From JABDOU01 sp041609995 (GTDB lineage: Bacteria; Actinomycetota; Acidimicrobiia; Spongiisociales; SHLN01): DNA of 7,820 bases. This document shows positions 1 to 6,330 of the stretch, in pieces. The position numbers and the translations under genes are program-made. Location: contig JBFIPU010000110.1 of the NCBI GenBank assembly GCA_041609995.1, positions 1 through 7,820 of the forward strand, in the 5' to 3' direction. The notes beneath the pieces were generated by a model. It did not search any database, had not been told where the DNA came from, and worked only from the letters and a program-made list of their open reading frames with translations. Within the stretch, counting starts at the first letter, position 1. Each line of letters starts with the position of its first letter.

Positions 1-678
1 GGGCGGGAGCCCCGCGGTGAATTCGTCTTCAAGGGCCACGAGCTTCCCAAGTGGGTGAAAGAGGAACTGCGGCGAACGGCCAAGCGCGGCGCCGGGGATG
101 CCGCCATCATGGCGCTGACCAAGGCCGCTGCTCACATGGCAGCCGCCCGGCACTCCCAGGCTCTCTCCGAGGCGCGCAACGCCAAACGGCATGCCCCCCA
201 GTCACCGACGGTCATGGAGACCGTCGGCCTCGCCGCCTATCGAACCGAGCACTGGGAGGAGGCGCTCCGCGAGCTTCGCGCTTTCAGACGCCGAACGGGG
301 GAGGGGACCCATCTTGCGATCGAGATGGATGTCCTGCGGGCACTGGGCCGGGACGCCGACGTCGAGAAGACATTCGCGCTGGTCCGGGGTGCCGAGATGG
401 ACGCCGCCGCTCGCTCCGAGGCCAAGGTGGTCTACGCCTCCTACCTGCTCGACCACGGACGGCCGCGGGAGGCGTGGTCGATTGCCAAGCCGGGCAAGAT
501 GACCGATTCCCCGTCGGAAGCGGCCCTCCGACAGTGGTACGTGGCGGCCCGGGCTGCTGCTGCCGCCGGTGATTCCGAGACAGCGGCCAAAATTTCCCGG
601 CGGATCCGCAAACACGACACCGCGTTCCCCGGTCTCGGCATGCTCGAAGAAGAGATCGCGGCAACGGCTGAAAGCTGA
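1..678 (+). CDS. TPR-like helical repeat protein, 5' end outside the window
   Basis: The frame is open from the first base to a TGA at 676-678, giving 225 residues. A GTG at 55 could be read as a start, but no Shine-Dalgarno precedes it, and the residues before it (GHELPKW) look like family sequence, so the gene very probably begins upstream. The protein is rich in Ala, Arg and Glu and almost entirely amphipathic helix. A TPR-like helix pair lies around residues 40-100, with the typical pattern GLAAYRTEHWEEALRELRAF. A second helical block follows at about 130-200 (YLLDHGRPREAW, then AARAAAAAGDSETAAKI). It resembles a family of actinobacterial tetratricopeptide proteins that open with a charged 'LPxxVRxELRxxA' segment. 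Such proteins are protein-interaction scaffolds, and no catalytic motif is visible. There is no signal peptide or membrane segment in the visible part. The partner and specific role are unknown. Confidence 0.8.
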   Translation, partial: GREPRGEFVFKGHELPKWVKEELRRTAKRGAGDAAIMALTKAAAHMAAARHSQALSEARNAKRHAPQSPTVMETVGLAAYRTEHWEEALRELRAFRRRTGEGTHLAIEMDVLRALGRDADVEKTFALVRGAEMDAAARSEAKVVYASYLLDHGRPREAWSIAKPGKMTDSPSEAALRQWYVAARAAAAAGDSETAAKISRRIRKHDTAFPGLGMLEEEIAATAES

Positions 679-701
679 CGCCATCTGGCTAATCTGATCG
701 G

Positions 702-722
702 TGGCGGTCGCGCTGACCGCCA
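702..722 (+). terminator. Candidate hairpin terminator after the TPR gene
   Basis: TGGCGGTC (702-709) and GACCGCCA (715-722) form a perfect 8-bp stem with a 5-nt loop, starting 23 nt after the TPR stop codon. The bases that follow are mixed G and T rather than a clean T-run, so an intrinsic terminator is plausible but not canonical. The hairpin could instead shape the leader of the downstream dehydrogenase mRNA. Confidence 0.45.
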
Positions 723-746
723 TGGGTTTCAATGCTTGTTTGGGTT

Positions 747-755
747 GGGAAGGGA
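747..755 (+). promoter_or_regulatory. Ribosome binding site for the secreted dehydrogenase
   Basis: The purine run GGGAAGGGA ends 9 nt before the GTG at 765 and supports that codon as the start. The in-frame ATG at 810 has no comparable purine run before it, and starting there would remove the basic n-region of the signal peptide. I found no convincing -35/-10 pair in the 86-bp gap 679-764. Confidence 0.55.
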
Positions 756-764
756 TAACCACGG

Positions 765-3700
765 GTGGATTCACACTTGCGACGACGCCGTCGCGGGCGC
801 ACAAACCAAATGTCCCTGGCGGCGTTCGTCCTGATTGCCGGGCTGCTGGCCATGGGCGCCTTTTCGGCGTCGGCCCACGAGCCGGGCGATGACCTGTCGG
901 TTTCGCTCACGCCGGTGGTCACCGGTCTCAACCAACCGACTGCGGTAGAGATTTCCCCCGATGGGCGCATCTTCGTGCTCGAGAAGGACGGCTTGCTCAA
1001 AGTCGCCGCCGGTCCCGGTCAACCGGCCCAGACCGTCCTGGACATCAAGTCGAAGGTCCACAGCATCCTCGATCGGGGTCTGCTCGGTCTGGCGCTCCAC
1101 CCTGACTTTCCGTCCAACAACAGCGTGTATCTGAGCTACACCTATGACGCCCCGCCCGGCGGCACCGCCCCCACGTACGGTGACGGCAACTGCCCGGATC
1201 CCGATGTCGAGGGCTGCCCGGCCACCGGTGAGATCCTCAAGGTTCAAGTCAGCTCTTCCAACCAGGTGACCGGCCAGCAAGTGCTCGTGGAGGACGCCTG
1301 GTGTCTCCAGTACCCATCGCATGCCATCGACGACCTGGTGTTCGGACCCGATGGCGCCCTCTACGCGTCATCCGGTGAAGGGGCGAGCCCGGTGAATCCC
1401 GACTACGGGCAGATCGGCTCCAACCCGTGTGGAGACCCCTTCCGGGAAGGTGGAGCGCTACGGGCCCAGGACCTCGAAACCAACTTCAATCCGACGGGAG
1501 ACCCGATCACCTGGTCCGGTGCCATCGTCCGGCTCGATCCGAACACCGGTCTACCGATGCCGGACAACCCCCTCGTGGGCGGGTCCGCCACAGATGACGC
1601 CATCATCGCCTACGGCCTGCGGAACCCGTACCGGATGACCTTCCACCCGGACACCGGCGACTTGTGGATCGGTGATGTCGGCTGGGGTTTTGCCGAAGAG
1701 TTGAACCGCCACGACAATCCGGACGGGGCCGTGCGCAACTTCGGATGGCCGTGTTACGAGGGACCCTATGACCAGGGCGTGTACAAGGCCCAGAATCTGG
1801 CCATCTGTAACTCGCTCTACAGCCAGCCCGGCCAGGTCACGCAACCTTATTACAGCTATTTCCACGAGGCGCAGCCGGGTGGCGCTCAATGCCAGGCGAA
1901 AGACTCGGCGATCTCCGGCTTGGAGTTCATCGATGGCGCACCGTATCCGGCCGAACTCGATGGGGCGATGGTGGCGGCCGACTATGGCGTCGGATGCGTC
2001 TGGCTGATCGAAGCCGGAGGCAACGGTCAACCTGACCCCGGTCACATCGAGACGATCGCCACCGGGCGTTACACCACCGACATCACCAGGGCACCGGACG
2101 GTCGGATCTATCTGGTCGACATCGCATTCGGCTCCGTGAGCCGCCTCGACATCGCCGGTTCGGGGCCCACGGCGTCGCTGACGGCCTCACCCACGTCGGG
2201 CACTGCGCCGCTGGAGGTGAGCTTCGACGCCACGGCAAGCACCGGTAACAACCTCACCTGGGCGTGGGACACCGACGACGATGGGTTGTTCGAGCCGGGC
2301 ACGGCCACGTTCAGCGAGACCTTCGGCCAGGGGACCCATACGATCACGGTGCGAGTGACCGACGGTTCAGGGTTCACCGACACCGCCAGCGTCCAGGTGT
2401 CGGTCGACAACAGCCCGCCGGTCGTCACCATGCGGTCTCCTGCTCCGGGTGCGACCTTCGCCGCCGGAGACGTGATCCTGTTGGACGCCACCGCCGTTGA
2501 TCCCGATGGAACGGTTCTCAATGACGCCAATTACCGCTGGGACCTGTTGTTGCATCATTGTGCCGGCACGGACTGCCATCAGCACTTCGAGGGAACATAT
2601 CAAGGGCGGACGCATTCGGTGCAGGGTTCATCGCATCCGTTTCCCTCATACCTGGAGGCAGTCTTGACGGTGAGCGACGGCCAGGGCGGCTCGACGACCG
2701 TATCGCGTGAGATCCAGCCGATCCCGGCGACACTGACGGTTGTCACCCAACCGCCCGGTCTCGACATCCTGCTGACGCCGGCCACGGTTCCCACTCCGGC
2801 ATCGCAGCAGGTGATCGCCAACAGCCGGGTGAACATCTCGGCTCCGGCCCGCCAGACCCACGACGGCGAGTCGTATGGCTTCGTCTCCTGGTCCAACGGC
2901 GGTCCCCGCACCCAGGACGTGACGGTGCCTGGCGACATGACGCTCACTGCCGTCTACGCCCTCGACCAGACCGACGTGAGCGTGGCACCACAGTCGTTGA
3001 CGATGCCGCCCACGTTCGTCAACCAGACCACCAGTGCCACCGTCACGATCGCGGCCGGCGGCCCCGCCGGCTCGATCCCGGCCGTGGTGGAGTCCGCCAC
3101 CATCAGCGGGGCCGGTCTGGCTCTCGGGGCGTTTCCCGAGGTGATTCAGGTCGGCACCGCTGCCGAGATTCCGGTGAACTTCTCGCCGACGGTTTCGGGC
3201 GCAGTCAACGGACAGCTGAACTTGCTCGTCAACGGCAACAGCTATGCCATTCCGATCACGGCTTCGGCCACGCTGGCGCCGATTGCCACGCTCGAGATCG
3301 CCGACGACGCCGGCGAAGTCGGGCGCGTCATCGCCGGAACCGTGCGAGAGTTCGACGTCGAGCTGTCGGCGGTCGGTGCGCCATATCAGCGTCCTGTCCG
3401 CATCACCGGAGCCACCAGCAATGACCCGCGGGTTCAGGTGCTGTCGATTCCATCGCTCATCGGACCCGGCCAGACCGCCGCAGTGACAATCGCGGTGGCG
3501 TCCGGCGAAGTGGAGGTCATCGCATCCGAGCTGACGATCGGTGTCGGCTTCGGCCAGAGAACGGTGGCTGTCCGCGCCGGGGTGGTCACCCCCGAAGAGC
3601 TTCCGGCTCTCTTCGATCCCGCCACCGGCAAGTGGCGGATGCTCGATGTCTACGGTGAGACGCGGTACTTCTACTACGGCAATCCGGGAGATGTGCCGCT

Positions 3701-4283
3701 GCTGGGTGATTGGGATTGTGACGGTTTCGATACGCCCGGGATGTTCCGTCCCTCCAACGGCTTCGTCTATGTGACCAACCGGGCGGAGACCGGGGTCGCC
3801 GACCTCGAGTTCTTTTACGGACTCGCGGGGGATGTGCCGATCGTGGGCGACTGGGACGGCGACGGCTGCGACACCCTTGCCATCTATCGGGCCGGTGAGG
3901 TGTATGTGCGCAACGAGCTGGGCACCGGGGTGGCGGATTATTCGTTCTTCTTCGGCGACAACGGAGACCGCCCGTTTGCGGGCGACTTCGATGGAGACGG
4001 CATCACCGGTGTCGGTCTGTACCGGCAGTCGACGGGGTTCGTGTACTTTCGCGATTCTCTCTCGAGTGGTTATGCCGACAAGTCATTCTTCTACGGGATA
4101 CCGAGCGACGAGATCATCGCCGGTGATTACGACGCAGATGGCCGCCAGACCGTTGGGATCTTCCGGCCATCGGAAAGCCGCTTCTATCTGTCCAACGAGA
4201 ACGAGCAGAAACCGGCTGACGCGATGATCGACTATCCCGATGCCCATGGATGGCTGCCGACTGCGGGGTTGCCGCCGATCTAG
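765..4283 (+). CDS. Secreted PQQ-type sugar dehydrogenase (GSDH) with PKD, Ig-like and calcium-loop repeat domains
   Basis: The 1172-residue protein starts at GTG 765, behind a purine-rich site. A Sec-type signal peptide has an Arg-rich n-region (6-12), a hydrophobic core (16-33) and likely cleavage after ASA at 37. Residues 45-465 form a glucose/sorbosone dehydrogenase six-bladed propeller, shown by RGLLGLALHPDF (104-115), a candidate catalytic His186 in SHAIDDLVFGPDG, YGLRNPYR (283-290), WIGDVGW (301-307) and NFGWPCYEG (325-333). The family oxidises sugars or related alcohols outside the membrane with bound PQQ and calcium; the substrate here is unknown. Next come a PKD domain (466-548), a His/Cys-rich module (about 550-650), a 'PPGLDILL...SWSNGG' module (654-733), a choice-of-anchor-D/ASH-like sandwich (735-837), another beta domain (838-941) and C-terminal DxDxDG repeats (946-1172). 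Paired cysteines (143/151, 222, 330/348) fit export. No LPXTG motif or C-terminal membrane helix is seen, so it is probably released. It appears monocistronic. Confidence 0.9.
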   Translation: MDSHLRRRRRGRTNQMSLAAFVLIAGLLAMGAFSASAHEPGDDLSVSLTPVVTGLNQPTAVEISPDGRIFVLEKDGLLKVAAGPGQPAQTVLDIKSKVHSILDRGLLGLALHPDFPSNNSVYLSYTYDAPPGGTAPTYGDGNCPDPDVEGCPATGEILKVQVSSSNQVTGQQVLVEDAWCLQYPSHAIDDLVFGPDGALYASSGEGASPVNPDYGQIGSNPCGDPFREGGALRAQDLETNFNPTGDPITWSGAIVRLDPNTGLPMPDNPLVGGSATDDAIIAYGLRNPYRMTFHPDTGDLWIGDVGWGFAEELNRHDNPDGAVRNFGWPCYEGPYDQGVYKAQNLAICNSLYSQPGQVTQPYYSYFHEAQPGGAQCQAKDSAISGLEFIDGAPYPAELDGAMVAADYGVGCVWLIEAGGNGQPDPGHIETIATGRYTTDITRAPDGRIYLVDIAFGSVSRLDIAGSGPTASLTASPTSGTAPLEVSFDATASTGNNLTWAWDTDDDGLFEPGTATFSETFGQGTHTITVRVTDGSGFTDTASVQVSVDNSPPVVTMRSPAPGATFAAGDVILLDATAVDPDGTVLNDANYRWDLLLHHCAGTDCHQHFEGTYQGRTHSVQGSSHPFPSYLEAVLTVSDGQGGSTTVSREIQPIPATLTVVTQPPGLDILLTPATVPTPASQQVIANSRVNISAPARQTHDGESYGFVSWSNGGPRTQDVTVPGDMTLTAVYALDQTDVSVAPQSLTMPPTFVNQTTSATVTIAAGGPAGSIPAVVESATISGAGLALGAFPEVIQVGTAAEIPVNFSPTVSGAVNGQLNLLVNGNSYAIPITASATLAPIATLEIADDAGEVGRVIAGTVREFDVELSAVGAPYQRPVRITGATSNDPRVQVLSIPSLIGPGQTAAVTIAVASGEVEVIASELTIGVGFGQRTVAVRAGVVTPEELPALFDPATGKWRMLDVYGETRYFYYGNPGDVPLLGDWDCDGFDTPGMFRPSNGFVYVTNRAETGVADLEFFYGLAGDVPIVGDWDGDGCDTLAIYRAGEVYVRNELGTGVADYSFFFGDNGDRPFAGDFDGDGITGVGLYRQSTGFVYFRDSLSSGYADKSFFYGIPSDEIIAGDYDADGRQTVGIFRPSESRFYLSNENEQKPADAMIDYPDAHGWLPTAGLPPI
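3669..4226 (+). repeat. Four tandem ~47-residue calcium-loop repeats in the dehydrogenase C-terminus
   Basis: The protein-level units are residues 969-1015, 1016-1060, 1061-1107 and 1108-1154. Each runs: aromatic-rich FFYG, then GDxPxxGD, an acidic loop (DWDCDG, DWDGDG, DFDGDG, DYDADG), a hydrophobic strand ending FRPS or YR, and a strand such as GFVYVTN before a TG-x-AD turn. The DxDxDG loops are expected to bind calcium, as in FG-GAP/VCBS-like propeller repeats. A half unit precedes the array (FDPATGKWRML, 950-960) and a degenerate half unit follows it (IDYPDAHGWLPTAG), so the array looks circularly permuted. At the DNA level the units have diverged, so this is not a recent duplication. Confidence 0.8.
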
Positions 4284-4323
4284 GGCGTGTCACACGGCCG
4301 GCTTACCTTGGGGGCCAAACCGG

Positions 4324-4332
4324 AAAGGAGGG
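4324..4332 (+). promoter_or_regulatory. Strong Shine-Dalgarno fixing the SSB-like start
   Basis: AAAGGAGGG lies just before the ATG at 4336, with about 4 nt between the GGAGG core and the start. This rules out the in-frame upstream ATG at 4240, which lies inside the dehydrogenase gene and would add 32 residues unlike an OB-fold N-terminus. The spacing is slightly short, but it is the best match to anti-SD sequence in the window. Confidence 0.75.
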
Positions 4333-4335
4333 TGC

Positions 4336-4740
4336 ATGGAGCGCACCGACCATCCGGAGGACGATCAGCGGCGGCACGACCAGTCAGGATTGCACACGTG
4401 CCCTCCGGGACGCGACGATGTCAACCTCGTCCTGTTGCGAGGTCGGGTGGTGACCGCCCCCGACGTTCGTCGGTTCGAATCAGGAGCCACGTCGATCAGG
4501 TATCTGGCCACCATCAGGCAGGTGAGCGGACGATATCGCCTCGACGTGATACCCATCACTGTGTGGAATCCACCCGAGGCGTTGATTCGGAGCGCGGGCA
4601 CAACCGCCGATCGGATCTGTGTGATCGGAACGATCCAGCGGCGTTTCTGGCCGTCCGAGGCGGAGACCGCCGCTCCGCGCAGTCGGATCGAGGTCGTTGC
4701 CAGCGACGTCCATATCGAGCCGGCGGCCGAGCCCGGCTAG
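4336..4740 (+). CDS. Small SSB-like OB-fold protein
   Basis: The 134-residue product resembles the single-stranded DNA-binding protein family. After a polar, charged N-terminal extension (1-28), residues 29-128 follow the SSB pattern: VNLVLLRGRVVTAPDVRRFESG (29-50, strand 1 and loop), a second strand with SIRYLATIR (53-61), LDVIPITVWN (69-78), which matches the usual 'D-x-IPV-x-W' segment, RICVIGTIQRRFW (93-105, like 'V-x-V-x-G-x-L-x-x-R-x-W') and RIEVVASDVHIEP (117-129). Canonical SSBs are about 160-180 residues and end in an acidic DDDIPF-like tip that recruits repair and replication proteins. This protein lacks that tip and ends in EPAAEPG. It may be an accessory SSB paralogue binding ssDNA in the cytoplasm, or an OB-fold protein with another ligand. 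It lies 52 nt after the dehydrogenase and 12 nt before the GGT-like gene, with which it probably shares a transcript. Confidence 0.75.
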   Translation: MERTDHPEDDQRRHDQSGLHTCPPGRDDVNLVLLRGRVVTAPDVRRFESGATSIRYLATIRQVSGRYRLDVIPITVWNPPEALIRSAGTTADRICVIGTIQRRFWPSEAETAAPRSRIEVVASDVHIEPAAEPG

Positions 4741-4752
4741 CCTGGCGGTTTC

Positions 4753-6240
4753 ATGAGCTCTCTGGCCATCGCGGCCCCCACCGAGGCGTCGGTTGCGGCT
4801 GCCGTATCGGTCGCTTCAGACGGCGGCAACGCCGTCGACGCGGCGCTGGCGGCGCTGCTCGTCGACCTGGTCGTCAATCCGGGGGTGGTGTCTCCCGGCG
4901 CCGGCGGCTTCATCACGATCGAGCCGGTCGACGGCGACCCCGTGACCATCGACGGGTACTGTGCCATGCCCGGGCTCGGGCGTGATCCGGCCCGCGGATA
5001 CACCACCCGGGTGGCATCGATGGAATACGGTGGAGGGATCACGACGGTCGTCGGCCACGGTTCGGTAGCCGTTCCCGGGATCTTCGCCGCCATCGAGTCG
5101 GCCTGGGAGCGCTTCGGCTCCGTGCCGTGGCGGCGCCTCTTCGACGGCGCCATTGCTGCGGCGGCAGATGGTTATGAGGTCCCGGCCGCCTCCGCCTATT
5201 ACTTCCAGTATTCGCATCTGGACATCTACGGATGGCAGGAGGAGAGCTATCAGGCGATGCATGATTCGACGGGTGCGGTCCGGACGCGAATGAGACACCC
5301 GCAACTCGCCACGACCCTCGAGCGGATCGGGGACGTGGGAGCGGCCGATTTCTATACCGGAGAGACGGCGCAGGCGATCTTGTCCGAGATGGAATCGGCG
5401 GCAGGGCTCATCACCGATCGTGATCTGGCCGAGTACCGCGCCATCGATCGCGAGCCCATTCATGTGGGGGTGGGAGATTGGAAGATCGACACCAATCCGG
5501 CCCCGGCGGTGGGGGGAGCCGCCATGGCCGCCATGGTCCGCATCGCCGAAACCAACTCGGCCTGGGGCTCGGTGAGCGAGATGGCCGATATCCAGGCCGC
5601 CGTCCTCGGTTACCGGAACACGATGCCCGCCATCGACCTCGAGTCCGAGGTGGCCGAGTTCCTCGACCGATCCGCCACCGGACTCGAGGCACTGACGGGC
5701 TCTCCCAGCACCATTCAGCTCTCAGCAGTGGGCAGCGACGGCCTGGCGTTGTCGATCACGGCTTCGGGTGGGTACGGCTCGGGCGTGATGGTTCCCGGGA
5801 CGGACATGTGGGTGAACAACTGTGTGGGAGAGGTCGAGTTGTCGCCCCGCGGCTTGTTTTCAGTCGAGCCGGGCAAGCGCCTGCTGTCGAACATGGCGCC
5901 GACTGTCGCCCGAGGGCCAGGAGGTGAGGTGCTGGCGATTGGTTCGCCGGGCGCCTCGCGGATCACGACCGCCCTCATGCAGGTGCTGGGCCGACTCACT
6001 GCCTGGGGGCAGTCACTTCCAGAGGCGGTGGAGGCCCCCCGGTTCCACATCGACGCCGACGGGACCGATCCGACCTTCGTGCATGAACCGGGAGTCGAAC
6101 CACCGGCCGGATATCCGAGCAGGTCGTTCGACAGCCTCAACATGTACTTCGGGGGAGTGCAGGCCGCTTTTCGGCACCCAGATGGAACGCTGGAAGCAGT
6201 AGCGGACAGCCGCCGCGCAAGTGCCGCCGCCGTCTGCTGA
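4753..6240 (+). CDS. Gamma-glutamyltranspeptidase-family Ntn-hydrolase, divergent
   Basis: The 495-residue protein starts at ATG 4753, preceded by only a weak GGCGG; translation may be coupled to the gene 12 nt upstream. The N-terminus enters the GGT fold directly (IAAPTEASVAAAVSVASDGGNAVDAALAALLVD), so there is no signal peptide, unlike periplasmic GGTs, and a cytoplasmic location is likely. Family landmarks include PGAGGFITI (48-56), VAVPGIFAAIE (105-115), YGSGVMVPGT (341-350) and LLSNMAPTV (377-385), then GSPGASRITT (397-406). Family members cleave themselves before a Thr that becomes the N-terminal nucleophile; by eye this is Thr320 in PSTIQLSAV, giving a large subunit of about 319 and a small one of about 176 residues. 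Positions that bind the gamma-glutamyl group in E. coli GGT look substituted (Tyr69 for Arg114, Cys357 for Gln430, Glu360 for Asp433). It is therefore an amide hydrolase of uncertain substrate and may not act on glutathione. At 495 residues it is somewhat shorter than typical GGTs. Confidence 0.85.
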   Translation: MSSLAIAAPTEASVAAAVSVASDGGNAVDAALAALLVDLVVNPGVVSPGAGGFITIEPVDGDPVTIDGYCAMPGLGRDPARGYTTRVASMEYGGGITTVVGHGSVAVPGIFAAIESAWERFGSVPWRRLFDGAIAAAADGYEVPAASAYYFQYSHLDIYGWQEESYQAMHDSTGAVRTRMRHPQLATTLERIGDVGAADFYTGETAQAILSEMESAAGLITDRDLAEYRAIDREPIHVGVGDWKIDTNPAPAVGGAAMAAMVRIAETNSAWGSVSEMADIQAAVLGYRNTMPAIDLESEVAEFLDRSATGLEALTGSPSTIQLSAVGSDGLALSITASGGYGSGVMVPGTDMWVNNCVGEVELSPRGLFSVEPGKRLLSNMAPTVARGPGGEVLAIGSPGASRITTALMQVLGRLTAWGQSLPEAVEAPRFHIDADGTDPTFVHEPGVEPPAGYPSRSFDSLNMYFGGVQAAFRHPDGTLEAVADSRRASAAAVC

Positions 6241-6330
6241 CGGGTTCGGTGCCGCCGATCCCCTCGTGGCCTCAATCAGCATCCGGGCGTCCGCGAACGA
6301 TCCCCCCGGACCGTCTTTCGCGAGGCTGTC
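6241..6330 (+). terminator. Convergent intergenic region with a weak hairpin
   Basis: This 90-bp gap lies between two converging genes and must hold the 3' ends of both transcripts. CGCGAA (6292-6297) and TTCGCG (6317-6322) can pair around a 19-nt loop. The stem is short and lacks a T-run on either strand, so support for a bidirectional terminator is weak. No open frame or RNA gene is seen in it. Confidence 0.25.

Noticed and set aside
202..804. Long minus-strand open frame opposite the TPR gene (200 codons)
   Set aside because: It is antisense to a gene with clear family sequence, shows no recognisable domain and crosses the intergenic hairpin. This is a typical shadow in GC-rich DNA.
765..875. 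Tat signal peptide suggested by the run of arginines
   Set aside because: The Arg run is not followed by the x-F-L-K consensus, and a basic n-region plus a long hydrophobic core fits Sec export, which is usual for PQQ dehydrogenases that bind cofactor outside the cell.
4240..4335. Extended N-terminus of the SSB-like protein from ATG 4240
   Set aside because: It would overlap the dehydrogenase C-terminus and ignore the strong Shine-Dalgarno before ATG 4336.
4284..4335. Promoter in the gap before the SSB-like gene
   Set aside because: I could not find a -35 and -10 pair with proper spacing; CTTACCTT near 4304 is too weak alone.
4287..4985. Plus-strand open frame of 232 codons overlapping the SSB-like and GGT-like genes
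   Set aside because: The translation is Arg- and Gly-rich low-complexity sequence in another frame of two genes with good family matches.
4816..5463. Minus-strand 215-codon frame inside the GGT-like gene
   Set aside because: It is fully antisense to the conserved GGT large-subunit region and has no ribosome site or domain; it is a codon-bias shadow.
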